Source of the DNA: Thermothelomyces thermophilus ATCC 42464
Taxonomy: Eukaryota > Ascomycota > Sordariomycetes > Sordariales > Chaetomiaceae
Direction: 5' to 3'
DNA length: 64,000 bases
NCBI RefSeq assembly: GCF_000226095.1
Contig: NC_016475.1
Span: 3,472,001-3,536,000, forward strand
Shown here: piece by piece, positions 45,179 through 57,171 of the stretch
Layout of the letters: each line of letters begins with the position of its first letter
Position numbering within the stretch: position 1 is the first letter of the stretch
Translations under genes and position numbers: made by a program
Notes under the pieces: generated by a model
Database searches by the model: none
What the model was told of the DNA's origin: nothing
What the model saw: the letters and a program-made list of their open reading frames with translations, nothing else

Positions 45179-48096
45179 CCCGGTGGTTAGTTGCTGACTA
45201 ATTAGTTCAGGACTACCACCTGTCTCCCGACAGGTGGGGCCAAAACCCCCGGACATGCCAATATAGCCGGACACATCGCCACCAAATTTCCTATACATTC
45301 GCGTCTTTGCAAAAGGTGCCATCAAGTTCAATTACTATCGCAATAACAGCCTCAAATAGCTGCAAATAGTTCAATTGTAAACTAGGCTCTAAAAAGCTCA
45401 AAAACGCAATAAAATTCAATTCTACCCGGTTGCAACTAGTCGAATAACGGGTTATGTGACTCGCCTTCGTCTCCCTCTCCCTCTATATCATACCCCCTAT
45501 CCCTATCACTCTTAACGCTCTCAATTACAATAGTGCCTTCTCTTGTGCCTTCTGTTTCAGCCTCCTAGTGATGGTTGTTGTCTTCTGTCCCTGGCGTTGC
45601 TACTGCAGACTTACGGGCACGTCGCTTCTTGAACCTCCTAATGTCCTTGATGATGGCCATATATGGAGACTCCTTCTTACCCCTAGATAGAGATGGTGAC
45701 TCGACATCCTCTTCCTGCCCATCTTCACTATCTATGAAGTCAAATCTGTCATCATCGCTATTGTCAATTGACATTGCAGTCGCGCCGCCAATCTATATCC
45801 CAGGACGTTCAGGGGATAGGAGTTTAACTTCTGATAACGGCTTAGCTAACCAGGGGATTAGGACTTCTTTTCTGTCTCTAAAGTCGAAGAATACTAGTAG
45901 CTAACGCTCCTTTGGTAGAACCTAGAGAGGGTCCTTGTTATCAAGAGGAAGATAGTCGTTCTTGTTAGTCTTTTCTAAGAATTTGGTAAAGGTTGCTATA
46001 CGAAGGCGATGCCTATTAGTGCCAGGAATCTTGTTCTCTAGGCGCCTTTTCCAGACTTTGTATTCCTCCCTATACTCTTGTTTAATCTGCTTGACGGTAA
46101 TATAGGTAGCTTTTCGGCTGGCATCTCGAATTGCCTTAGCGCTCTTCTGAGCTTGGATCTCCTAAAACTGTTAAATCTACTAGATAGTTATACTTATTAT
46201 AACCTCTCCTATTAGCTTGACAAGTTAGCCTTGTATTTTCTTGGTAGATAGTATGGCCAGATAGGCTCTCTTGTCCTTGGCAAAGTTATTTAGATGTTTA
46301 TATACTAGCTAACCCTTATTAACTATTAATATAATATCCCGAAAGTGTTCTTATATTAGCGAACTAGAAAGCTTAAGATATTGCTCTTGAATGCGGTTAA
46401 TACCTTTTTTTATATATACCTATCGCTTGTTATTAGGAATCATAGTAGGATGTCTGATGCTTGTACTAGATAACACTTTCTCCCTGATCTAGTCTATTAT
46501 AATATATCGGTTTGGTAGAAAAAGACTAGTCTTTTGAATCCTGCTATAATATTTTGGCGTTTAAAACTAGCCTCCTAGATTTCTTAGAATCCTCTGATAA
46601 AGTCTGCCTAGGTAAACGTAAGATCGCTGTTTCGAACTACCTACCGGAGATGTTGTTAATGTGCTTCCTTGAGATAGTAAAAGACTCCTATATCTATTGG
46701 CTAGATGAAGTATATTAAATAGGGAGGGAGGAAGATAATAATAATATTAAATAAGAGGTAGTATTTGTAAAGTTTAAGGTTATAATATCCTATAAAGTTA
46801 TCTAGGATAAGTAATTAGTATATACGTTCTTCTAATGGCATAGATATACGGACCGAATCTTCAGGGGTAACGTTATCTAGGTTGACAAAGTATATACCAA
46901 GAGCAGGACTATAGTTACAATAGTCATAACCAAACCATTCCTCGAAGCTTATACTATGTCGCTAGAACTTGGTATAGATAGCAAAGGAGTGTTTATTAAA
47001 ATGTTATATCTAATCTATTATAATCTTAGCATTATTAAATACTATCTCTAACTTATAGAATTATATCTCCTTATCAAGACCTTCGACATCCTAATCTTCT
47101 AATAGCTACTATTTAAAGATATAGAATACTAGGATAGTATTACTAATAGCATTTCCGGCACCAATTATACTTATCAACTCTCGATTATAAAGGTCTAGAA
47201 TCTCTAGCTAATAAAATACTATAGTTAGTATTCCAAACTAATACTTAGAAAAGAGAAAGATACTAACCTTCTTCTTCTTATCCGTCTTGACTATTAAGAT
47301 CTCAAACCGCCCATTTAACATTACAAGTATATACCTAGTCTCGTCTACATTCCAATAGCCAGATACGGTAATCTTGAAGCTTTCGATAGTATCCTTAAGC
47401 TTATTAAAGAACATCTCTAGTTCTTCTACCTACTGCTCGGCCGAGAGTCGGTTTGCTTCGACTAGTTTGAAGAATGTCGGCTGAAACCATAGATGATCCT
47501 GTTTCCAACGTGGCCACCAGTGCTTACTGACAGGAGGGAAAGGAGGATCACGACGTGCCCGTAAGCGGTTGGCAGCATCTTAGAGAAGATCTTTGGCAGC
47601 GAGAGAACTAGATTCGATGAGCCAGTACGCGTATCCTTCGAGGGCGGAATCTTCGTCGTTTCGAAGCGACCGAGGTCTTCTAACTACGTTGCTACTGGTG
47701 GCTGGAAGTCTAGTATCCTTCAATGACTTCAAGTGCCAGCCAACCTGGGTCTTTCTAGTCTTGAATAGTTGAGCCGCGTGCCGTATACTGGGTTCCTTTC
47801 TATGGGGTAAACGGCTGGTTCGGTGGCGAGTTTGAGCGGCAAGGAGCCATTTGGCGGCCCATATACTAGCCGGTTCCTGGATTTGGTCGGTCAGAGGCAT
47901 CGTATACAGGAAAGTGGGTTAAACTGGGCTTGTGGCAGTGGTTGTGTCTTCGAGTATAGGGAGTTGGCTGGTAAAATTGGACACGGGTTTGGACGCGTAC
48001 CTGTCCGGCCGTATCTGGGCGTCCGGGGGTTTTGGCCCCACCTGTCGGGAGACAGGTGGTAGTCCTGAACTAATTAGTCAGCAACTAACCACCGGG
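45179..48096 (-). mobile_element. Pogo/Fot1-like DNA transposon, copy 2
   Basis: A 2918-bp element between TA target sites (45177-45178, 48097-48098) with 76-bp perfect terminal inverted repeats (45179-45254, 48021-48096). Each terminal repeat contains a 9-bp hairpin (CCACCTGTC / GACAGGTGG, 45216-45237). The outer parts of the element are hardly mutated, whereas the central 46.1-47.2 kb is clearly RIP-altered. It lies between two divergent host genes. A full-length, heavily mutated copy is at 35383-38301. Confidence 0.93.
45565..47900 (-). pseudogene. Pogo/Fot1-like DDE transposase, RIP-interrupted
   Basis: The N-terminal part (47900-47580, starting MPLTDQIQEPASIW) reads 106 codons and then meets a TAA that replaces a Gln codon; the frame continues with D-A-A-N-R-L-R-A-R-R-type residues. 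The first catalytic Asp is in W-N-V-D-E-T (~47335). The second is in a L-L-I-L-D block (~46810), followed by the L-P-P-Y block (~46710), as in DDE_1-type pogo transposases. The C-terminal part (45774-45565) is acidic then basic (ESPSLSRGKK, RRFKKRRARK). First and last parts are not in the same frame, so at least one indel or intron exists. Not functional as it stands. Confidence 0.75.
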
Positions 48097-48098
48097 TA

Positions 48099-48432
48099 TA
48101 CAAGCTAGCGAACACTTCTTGGTCGGCAAACCGAGGCCCGGCTTGCATCGGTCGGGTGCCGAGCAACCGGAGCCGAAGGCGGGGTACATTGCGACTTTGA
48201 GATACTGCCTTCTTTGACCGCCCTTTTTTTTCCCATGCCAACGACAACAGCACCGGAGCGAGCAATACCTGTTGGAGAAGATCTACGCCGTCACCTTTAA
48301 ACAAACGACCTATTTGTCAACGTCGAATATCTCGGGCGAGTACGTCAGCAAGGACGTGAACCAACACCGAAACGTCTTACGACACTGGCTGCACCAAGGT
48401 CACTATTGGCTCTTGCGACGTCTTGCCGGGAG
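48099..48432. promoter_or_regulatory. Upstream region of the pseudouridine synthase gene
   Basis: 334 bp between the pogo insertion and the PUS9-like start codon, presumably promoter and 5' UTR. No motif can be assigned from one sequence. Confidence 0.5.
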
Positions 48433-49857
48433 ATGGCGGTCTCCGTAAGCCGCGTTGCCGCCTCGGGCGCGTCGCAAGGGCAACAACAACGTGAAGGCTC
48501 CGCCCAGCCCGACTCTACCCGTGAGCCCGTTTTGCATCTCCCTGCGCCTTCGGTACTTTGGCCACGGCCTTATTATTTCAAAGACGGGCTGCGCCGCGTC
48601 TCCCCTTACTTCTACACATACAACACATGGTGCAAAGAGCGATGGCGGGGCCGGGAGCTGGTTGAAGTGTTCCAGAGCGAGTTCCGTGATCGGCCTATCG
48701 AGTACTACCGCGCAGCCATGGAGTCCGGACAAGTTGCTGTCAATGGCAAAACCGTCGGCCCTCATCACATTTTGAAAAACGGCGATCTCATTTCACACAC
48801 CACGCACCGCCATGAGCCACCAGTCACGGCCGATCCGATCGGTATCATTCACGAGGACGATGACATGGTTGTGATAAACAAGCCATCCGGCGTGCCTGTT
48901 CACCCGGCCGGACGCTACAACTACAACTCAGTCGTTGAGATTATGAAAGCGGAAAGAGGCCCCGGCTTCGAACCACGGCCTTGTAACAGACTCGACAGGC
49001 TCACGAGCGGCATCATGTTTATCGCGAAACATGCCAAGGCCGCCGAAAAACTGGGTGCTCAAATATTCAAGCGGAGCGTTCGCAAAGAATACATTGCTCG
49101 CGTCATCGGCAGGTTTCCTGACGGAGAAGTCGTGTGCGACCAACCCATCCTTCAGATCTCACCCAAGCTCGGGCTGAACAGGGTTCGAGCCAATGGAAAA
49201 GCAGCCCGGACCGTCTTCAAGCGGCTAGCCTATTATCCTCCATGCTCGGCGAACAATGGGTCTCGGCAGCGCAATGATGCGACGGAGAACCAGGCAGTTG
49301 GGGTTTCTCAGTCGACCACTCAACCAACCGGGGGCCGCAAAATAGACGAGGGATATTCGATTGTGCGGTGCTTGCCTGTGACAGGAAGAACTCATCAAAT
49401 CCGAGTGCACCTGCAGTTTTTGGGGCACCCGATTCAAAACGACCCCATATATGCCAACCAGAAGGTCTGGGGTTTCGATCTGGGTTATAATGATGCCGAA
49501 GGAACGCTTAACAGCGACGAAGACGTTATCAGTCGCCTCTCCCGCATGGGCAAGGATCAGGTGGCGGATGCGGTCGCTTATTACGACGAGATGGTGGACG
49601 ATTACTACAGGAAGAAGGCCGAGAAGATGTCGGGCGAGGTTTGTGAAGTGTGTAGCACCCCGCTTTATACCGACCCAGGAGACCAAGAGTTATCCCTATG
49701 GCTTCACAGCCTCCGGTACGAGGATGCCGAGGGAGCTTGGAGCTACGTTAGCCCCCTGCCCGCTTGGGCCCTACCGCCAGAAGGCGTCAGCGGGCCAACG
49801 AAAGTCGGTAGCATTGAGGACCTGGTGGGCGCAGCTGGTCCTGCGATTGACGAGTAA
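48433..49857 (+). CDS. PUS9: tRNA pseudouridine synthase, RluA family, Pus9/Rib2-N-terminal type
   Basis: Predicted enzyme isomerising uridine to pseudouridine in tRNA; yeast Pus9 and the N-terminal half of Rib2 (Pus8) act at position 32. 474 residues from the ATG at 48433. A frame open further upstream begins only with TTG at 48406 and is not a likely start. Residues ~50-115 resemble the Pus8/9 N-terminal region (YFKDGLRRVSPYFYTYNTW) with an S4-like V-N-G-K segment. The catalytic motif NRLDRLTSG has Asp188, and GRTHQIRVHLQFLGHPI follows at about 318. A C-x2-C pair (CEVC) lies in the C-terminal region. No deaminase domain is present, unlike yeast Rib2. No intron is evident. Whether the protein is mitochondrial or cytosolic is undecided. 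Confidence 0.92.
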   Translation: MAVSVSRVAASGASQGQQQREGSAQPDSTREPVLHLPAPSVLWPRPYYFKDGLRRVSPYFYTYNTWCKERWRGRELVEVFQSEFRDRPIEYYRAAMESGQVAVNGKTVGPHHILKNGDLISHTTHRHEPPVTADPIGIIHEDDDMVVINKPSGVPVHPAGRYNYNSVVEIMKAERGPGFEPRPCNRLDRLTSGIMFIAKHAKAAEKLGAQIFKRSVRKEYIARVIGRFPDGEVVCDQPILQISPKLGLNRVRANGKAARTVFKRLAYYPPCSANNGSRQRNDATENQAVGVSQSTTQPTGGRKIDEGYSIVRCLPVTGRTHQIRVHLQFLGHPIQNDPIYANQKVWGFDLGYNDAEGTLNSDEDVISRLSRMGKDQVADAVAYYDEMVDDYYRKKAEKMSGEVCEVCSTPLYTDPGDQELSLWLHSLRYEDAEGAWSYVSPLPAWALPPEGVSGPTKVGSIEDLVGAAGPAIDE

Positions 49858-52090
49858 AATCGGCGCCTTGTCTACAGTGGAAACAGGCGTCTCGTTGCCG
49901 ATGATGCTACTTACGACTACGCCCCTCTCGGCATGGCCAGGGCGATAGGTGGAGCTGATATTTGTCACCGTCATGGCATAGCAAGATATACTTTAGCCCA
50001 ATACCTCATGGCGCTCAACCGGTCATATCGCCGGATCACGATGTACGGTATGTCCCCGTTTGCGCTGCTTTACGACTGGGCGTGAGTGCTCCTGAGTGCT
50101 GAACCATCTCTTCAGGACAGCCACTTGGGTTCATCCTTCACTGAGATCGTTAATTTTCGTCTTGGTGCTCGAGCAGCTCTCGCAGCCACAGCAATCACTG
50201 CTCTCCTTCGACAAACTCGATTGGTCTTGCCGGAGCTACCAAGTTCTGCTTGCTGTCTGTCGAAGATCCAGGCTCTCAGTCGTGAACTCAACACTCTGTC
50301 GAGCTCCAAGCCCTCGGAGTGTATGGTTTGTTCTCGTACGTCTCGCTCCAGCGCGGTGAGTCCTATCCCGCGGAACGGGGCAACGAGTCTTGTGGGGCAC
50401 AAGCGTCTCCCTTTAGAATACAAGTCTTCCCGCAATCTCGCTGCCATTGTTGCTGTGTTGCTGCCAGGGAGCCACCGCTGAGGGTGCGATCATTCGGCAA
50501 TCTGAGGGACCAGGAAGAGTGTTAAGCCGAGTTTGGCAGATATTGTTGCAAAGGGGTGACACTAACATGACATTCCTTGGTGAGCTCAATGGCTTCAATT
50601 CGGGGCCCGGTCAAGGGATTTCCATCTTTTGTCGCTGGAGACTTGTTTGGACCTCCGTATCAGGTCAAGGAGAGGCACGACAACATCTCACAGCACTACA
50701 GGGGCATCAGCCGACCATTCCGGGAGTACCCAGGTGATTGACGACTTTGTCCTCTGTTCTGCCTGGTTAACACCCAGCAATCGTTGTTTCTCCCTGGCGG
50801 CTCACTCTGCAACGTTGGGAGCGCCAAGGGCTGGGCGGACATAGCTTCGCCTGCCAGCGTTGCCCTCTGTGGGCCAGTCCCAGCATGCCCTACACTATCT
50901 CCGCCAATCGTCGCTGTCGTCATCAAGCATGGCAGCAGGAAAACATGTCGTCAGCTCCCTCTCTCCTAACCAGAGCAAACAACTCGACCAGATTTTTTTT
51001 TTCCGGCGAGCCTGTCCCTCCCTCTTGACAAATTTATGCAGTCAATGGTCAACAGCCCCAGACGATGGATCGGGGATGTTTCATCTTGCCATTGTTACTC
51101 GCTGAAGGCAAGCCCTCGATGTGAAGTAGCAACGCATAACCCTAGCAAAACCCGGGAATCTAGAATTCGGCCTCCCCTGTTGCAGCGTGGCCAGGAAGTA
51201 ATCGAAGCGATGGGTTTTGGCATACCGCAACTTTCACAGTAGGCGAGACCACTTCCTGATCGAGATACGCAAATTCTTCTTTCCCGATGAACGACGCTCA
51301 AGGGAGATTGTACATACGTACACATGCTCGGTGGGTATGGCTCTGGAAACCCTCCAGGTGCTGCTGCAAAGTGGTCGGCGATATGGGATCTACGGCCAGG
51401 ATTGCGGTTCTTCAGTGGAGAAGGGTGCCACACAGTGCCTGCGCCGACGAAGGATGTCGTCACCAGCCTACTTATACCCACCGCCAGACTTTACTTTACG
51501 GTTGGAGGCGGTGATCGGACCCGGGTGAGACGAAACGGGGACAGAGGGTAGCGTTGGTGTGGTAAGTAGAAGCGCAGGGGGGCAGGCTGCTAAGCTTTGG
51601 TGCGTCGGGCAAAAAGACCGTAGCGCCTCACTCGCGCCATGCATGAGAGGGTAGCCAAGGACGATCGCCGCCTGCTCCTTCTGCGCGATCCGCTCCGGCT
51701 GGCAAGGATGAACCTTGAGCATGTGCCCACAGTCCTGCTTCTCAAGATTCCGCGAGCTCCACCTGCGAGGCCAATCCTTACCCTACACACCCCGGTACGA
51801 ACAGAGGGTGAGGGTTTATTAGGCGGGCTTAAAGGGAAGCGTCGCGCCGGACCTCCCTGGGGCTCACTATTCCGAGGCGCGACTCGAAGCCTCCTCAGAT
51901 TCTACCTTCGCGATATCCCGTAAAGTCAGCGCTGCCGCCCCTGTCACATCCGGTGATTCCGCGTACGCTATACAGGTTCCAATATACGTGCTGCGGTCAG
52001 CCCCGGCTCCCTGACCCCAACCGTTCGCTCAACTCGCTCGCTCTGCCATAGTCGGGGCCTGGATCACGAGAACACCAGGAAGAAGGGAAC
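49858..52090. other. Intergenic, no gene recognised
   Basis: 2.2 kb of GC-rich DNA. Several frames of 60-150 codons occur on both strands, but none shows a domain, splice-supported extension or protein-like composition. The right part is probably promoter and 5' UTR of the bZIP gene. No tRNA-like A/B boxes were found. Confidence 0.5.
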
Positions 52091-53062
52091 ATGTCCCCGC
52101 ACCCGGCTCAGAAAGAGCCACCCAAGCTGTCCAAGGGAAAAGGGAAAGGTGAGTTGGGCAGTGTCTTGACTGCCACCTCGTCATTCCCAGGGGCTCTGCT
52201 GTTGCTGACCATGTATGTGGTTGCGTATCGAGCAGGCGCCAGGCGTGTGAGTAATTTGTCAGAAGAACAGCGGAACAAGAAACGAGAGAACGACCGGATA
52301 GCACAACAAAATATTCGCCGCCGCAACAAAGAGCTGATTGAGAAGCTCCAACAAGAGGTGGAGGATCTCAGAAAGCGGGATAGGGTGGACATGGTAAGCC
52401 GGTTGATCAGGCGGAACAGGGAGCTGGAGGACGAGGTACATGCGCTCAGAAAAACCCTTTTCTTGCATACTGGCCGGCCGTATCCCACACCTGGTATGTA
52501 CCATGGTAATCTCACTGGTCACAATGTTCTTAGCACGGGCGTCTAACTAAATGTTGAATCAATCGCAGGATTTGAAGTGGAAGGACTGCCCCCAGGCGGG
52601 CATTCGGGCGATTACAGCGTGCCGCATTCTTTCGGATCGCCGTACCTCACCACCGCGAACCCTTACGACCAGTGGCCGAGCAGCGTGGTACCTGTCCCAT
52701 CTACGGTCACAGTCAACTCGGTCGAGTCAAGTCCAGGGGCGTCCGGGCACGGAGACGATTTTCCGCCGGCGTACGTGCACTCGGGTGTGCCGGCGATCGA
52801 CGGGACCGTCATCGCGGGTAATACATCGGCGCCCAGCCTCAATCCTGCCAAGGCGGAGTACCAAGAAGTTGACACCGGTATGGCCATCGCGGGTCACAAG
52901 GGCTTGTCTTTTTTTCGTGGCTTGACTTCCGCTGACGGGAGGCGATCCCCAGCAGGATCATCGAACAACGCCTATCCCGGCCACAACGCGCAACACCCTT
53001 CGGCGTACTTGCACGAGCCTCCGTGGGTGTATCCTGCCGGTACTTACTACACCACACATTGA
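52091..53062 (+). CDS. bZIP transcription factor
   Basis: Predicted DNA-binding regulator of the fungal bZIP class. Model: join(52091..52148, 52236..52493, 52569..53062), 269 residues. Intron 1 (87 bp, GTGAGT...GAGCAG, CTGAC branch point) is a multiple of three and joins a Lys/Gly-rich leader to G-A-R-R-V-S. Intron 2 (75 bp, GTATGT...CGCAG, branch point CTAAC) gives the final exon. The basic region reads KRENDRIAQQNIRRRNKE, with Asp at the position where classical bZIPs have the invariant Asn, as I recall for a fungal subgroup. A leucine/valine heptad region follows to about residue 105. The rest is Ser/Pro/Gly/Tyr-rich and probably activating or disordered. It lies alone with long flanks, so target genes cannot be inferred from context. 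Confidence 0.85.
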
Positions 53063-54443
53063 ATACAAAGCGGGACTGGGACTTTCCAGGGAGCCGGCCG
53101 CAGTATATTACAGGCGGCAAATCAAAATATCAGTTACCGAGGGAGAGAGTGACGACCCCTTGCACAGTCAGCGGTACTCGGATTCCGGATCTGCTCGGGC
53201 TTGATCTCCGCTTGGCGAACAGATCCGGTTTAGTCGGGGAAACGTCCAGAGTCGATCTGCACAGCGGGCGTGGAGTTGGTTGTAGACTCATTGATTTTTT
53301 TTTTCCCCTTCATCCCTCCTCGGATGGCGTTGGCAGGCCTTTTGGAACATGTGGCGGTGGCAGAGCTGGGTCACGGCGTTTTGGGCTGGTTTCGTGGGGA
53401 GAACATGGTACCGGTGTTCTGCATCAGTGGTTCTTAGGACGTGACATTTGGGGCTATCAAGGGGCGCGATCCTCGGGCACACATGGGAGGCGGATTTGTC
53501 GTTCATGCTGGTACATGAATTGGGGAGTGAAGAGCACGATGTGTCTTCACTGCCTCGCTCGGCCGCACGGCGTCGACATACATAGAATGAATCTTGTACA
53601 TACAAAACATAACGCCGTTGGTCTCAGAAAGGCATCATTACGTGTATGTTTGTACATACATCGTAAACAGTCGGACGGCGGACACCTCTTCCTTCCCCGG
53701 CGCGGGCAAACCCGCCCCCCAACAAAACCAAACCGTCCCTCTCTTCCCCTTCGTCTGCCTTTCCGGACTGCCCAACCTGTTCCTCGCTCTCTCGACCAGC
53801 CCGCACGTGCGCATTGGGCGCCTCGAAGCGCCAAATGTGCGTCAAGCGAAGTGGAGGGTTTCGGGGTTTAACCATCCAGCCAAGTGGTTGACTGCGGGGC
53901 TTGGATTCCTACCTGAGGCCCGGCAGTGACGTTTAGTCGCGTGCAATTCGCTCAGTGTGGGGTGCATGCACAATCGCCAGCCCAGGCCCAGATGGTAGTG
54001 AAACACAGACCCGATGAGCCGGGTCGAGACCCGTCCCACATCACACGTTGGCCAGGGAGCTGTCGGCATCCCGGGCGTTTTGCGGCAGCGGACTAAACCC
54101 GTTATCCCGACACAAGAAGCGGTCCTGTTACGAGTGTCCTCGGCACAGACGGGGATGTATAGGACTTGGTGCATCTAAAGAGGATCACTCCGAGAGGCTT
54201 CCGTTGCTATGAGGGCTGTGTTGATGCCGTCACGCCCCCCCGGCACATCTTCCCTGGATGCCTGGGTCCACGCTACGAGTGAGTGTATGTATGCAGACCC
54301 AGCCACAGGTATCAGTCCACGGAACCGGCAGTTACTGGCAGCACGCAGCACGCAGTAGCTAATGGGCACGAGAGCCAGGAACCGACGACGTGTGGCGCAC
54401 AAGGTATCCGCCGCCACGGTGCCCAATGCACGGTATACGTATC

Positions 54444-54463
54444 GCACCGTACATGTACGGTGC
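54444..54463. promoter_or_regulatory. 20-bp perfect palindrome
   Basis: GCACCGTACATGTACGGTGC is exactly self-complementary. It could be a dimeric regulator site; no partner or gene is adjacent. Confidence 0.4.
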
Positions 54464-56348
54464 ACTTGCGCCATTCAGTGGATTACGCAAAAACGGAGAT
54501 CTCCGAACGTCCTGCCGATCGATGCTGCCCATGTTGCCCGTTGGCCGAGACGGGGGCTGGATGGAGGGGTAGAGGGAAGCTCTGTTTCAGACATGGTCCA
54601 TCAGCACGCATGTCCGCAAAATGGTGTTCTCGGGGGCGGAAAGTGCCTGTCCAAGGAAGTCCAAATCGACCGGTGTGTCAGGAAGACGTTCTAAGGATGG
54701 CAGTTTTATTTCCGTTTTTCGTTTCTTTTTTGTTGTTGGGTGGGAGAGGGGAGGGGAAGGTGGGAAGGAAGAGAAGGAGAAAGCCGGTGCGACGATGGAG
54801 GTAGGTACATTGGGAGGTCCTTCTGAATAAGGTGCCTACTTTTTAGGGTAGGTACCTAGCCACACGGCCGAGTTCGAAAAAAGCATGTAGTTTGGCAAGC
54901 GTTTTAGACGCAAATGACGCATCGTGAACCTACAAAGAGCGGCGGCCGTAAGGGCGAGCTGGCGGTGCTAGATGGCGGAGAAGGACCTGAAGGCCGGGCC
55001 GGGGTCGGTATATCGTGTAAGGGACGGAGTAACTGCCCTGCCCTACTTTGATGTGCCAGCAGCCCGGCAATTGCATGCAGACTACCTCCTTGGAGCTCAC
55101 CGTGTGCTTTCGCCCCTCGCGCTTTGCCTCGTGTCAACTCACCCCTGTTTGGAAGCAAATGTCTAGCGTCGAGCCAACAAGATGATAGCAGGAGTGGATC
55201 ATCCGCTGCGTAAAAAAGTAGGAGCAGCGATCGTTGGCTTACGTAGTTGCGATCCCCGTCGCACCGGCGCGGGCTGGAATGTGTACCAGAGTTGCGCCAG
55301 CCGGAGCTCTGAAGTCGGATATCCTTCGAAGATGTGGTCGGCCAACCAAGGATGCCCCGGTTGGAAACCCCGGAGCTTCCGCCGATTCTGCGGCCGAGGA
55401 GGCACGAAGAGTGGCTGCCACAAAAGCTTGGTCGCCGAGCGAAAACCTGAGACATTCCGCGATGGGCGCCCGCAGCGAGCAGGCAAATGCACCCGCAGCA
55501 GCATAGGAGGGGAGCTCGCTGACTGCGGGAATGTCGTATTCAAGAAAGCTTGGTTGCAAAACCCCTTTGCCCAGCCGAACCATGAGCGTTCTGGTCGCAT
55601 CGAGGCCGCCGTGGCCGCTCAGCTGAGGCGCATTGTGGCGAGATGCGACGCCCCTCGTGACGGGGTTAGTTTGGTACCACATGCCCCCATCTGCCGGCAC
55701 TTAGTCTCGTCAGGGCTGCCGTGTCCGCTTGAAGTAGGTTCTCTGAGGCGAGTTGACCATCCCGCCCGCTCTCCACACGACGTACTCCGATGGCTTGCTT
55801 GCCCCGGATTTTCTCCAAAGTATACCCACCACGAGCCGCTCACAACCAGGGGGAGGGAGGGGCAGCAAATATGGTAATCGAGGGAGGGGAAGGGCATTAG
55901 AAAACGGGGTAGGCTGAAAGAGAGCGGGGCGCGCGCAAAAAATCTACGGGTGATCCAGCTGCAACTCCAGTCAGACAACCGCGTGGCGACATTCTTTGGG
56001 CGACTGTGCGTTCCGTGTCCCTATGTCCTACGAAGTGTCTGCCCTCCTCCGCTTATGCTCTCTGCAGGTACCGGGGTCTTCCCGGTGAGGCGTCTCGGCT
56101 CAGAAGGTTTGACGGACACGGCCCAAGCCCAGGCCGGCTGCGACTATGGCGAGTGCTGCTTGTCTAGTGCCCGATTGACTGTTTGGCTTCGAAGCATTTA
56201 GCAGTGCGAGACCTCCACTGCTCTCTGCAATCTGTCCTCATATCAGTCGTGTTAGTCAGCGATTTGTACATATGCGAACCTTAGCTGTAAGCCAAGCACT
56301 AGACTCCAAAGTAGTCGTCGACCGTGCCTGTAGGGATTTCCGACGGGT

Positions 56349-56412
56349 AGAGATATATATATATACACATATATATACGTGTGTGTATATGTATATGTAT
56401 ATGTATATGTAG
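56349..56412. repeat. AT/GTATAT microsatellite
   Basis: Runs of (AT)n followed by several TATGTA units. Confidence 0.85.
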
Positions 56413-57149
56413 TAGGTAAGCAGGCGTGGGCGTGTGAACTGCTAGTGCGCCCGAGCCCCTGTTTCGTCGTCGAGTCTTGTAGGCTCGGCCGAAGCATGTC
56501 GCCGCACACGACGAACCTGCTCCAGCTCCATGGGAAGGAAGATGTTCAATTCACTGGTGTGTAGTGTAATGTAGGACCTAAAGTACTGCAACTGTCCCCA
56601 TGCAGCACCTCCGTGCGAGTTTTGGTTGGTCTAGCTTTGGTTTGCGGTGGTCGCTTCGGGACTGGTATGCCCAGTCGGCGCCGCGGCCGAATCTTGTCGG
56701 CGTTGCGGTGTAATGTTACACACACTGAGCATGGAACGGAGCAAGCGGGGGTGGTTGCGGGCTTGGCACTGCGCAGTGCCATTGGTTCGCCGGGCACAAA
56801 CAAGCTTTCGCTTATCAGGGAGGCGCCGCTCACGTCACTGGCCCTGGCAATTACGCTTCTTTCGCTTCTCTCCCGCAACCATTCCGCTTCATCGGGATCG
56901 CCCCGCAGCAGGACGGTTCAACACCAACAAGGAGCCCCGATGGCCAAAAAAAAAAAGGCGAACGAATCCTCGTTTCCTCAATCTGTCTGCCAGATGGGCG
57001 CCATTGCAGGCGAGTCGAAGCTAAGAACGAACAGCAAGTCTCAGTTGTGCGAGTCTCGGATGGCTTGCGGTTCTGCCTGGAAGAGCGTCCCAAGTTTTTT
57101 TGTCAATATCTCCGGGGACCATTGACGACCGATGCGCTGTAGATATGTA

Positions 57150-57171
57150 TGTATGTATGTACATACATACA
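57150..57171. repeat. 22-bp TGTA/TACA palindrome
   Basis: A (TGTA)n run meets an (ACAT)n run head to head, giving an exact 22-bp palindrome centred on 57160/57161, about 370 bp upstream of the MFS transporter start. Confidence 0.7.

Noticed and set aside
48406-48432. Upstream start for the pseudouridine synthase
   Set aside because: The frame begins with TTG there; the first ATG is at 48433 and leaves all conserved regions intact.
53023-53871. 282-codon plus-strand frame
   Set aside because: It overlaps the end of the bZIP coding sequence in another frame and has Gly/Arg/His-biased composition without a domain.
54904-55978. Several overlapping frames of 120-230 codons on both strands
   Set aside because: GC-rich DNA gives long chance frames; none has a domain, splice-supported continuation or credible composition.
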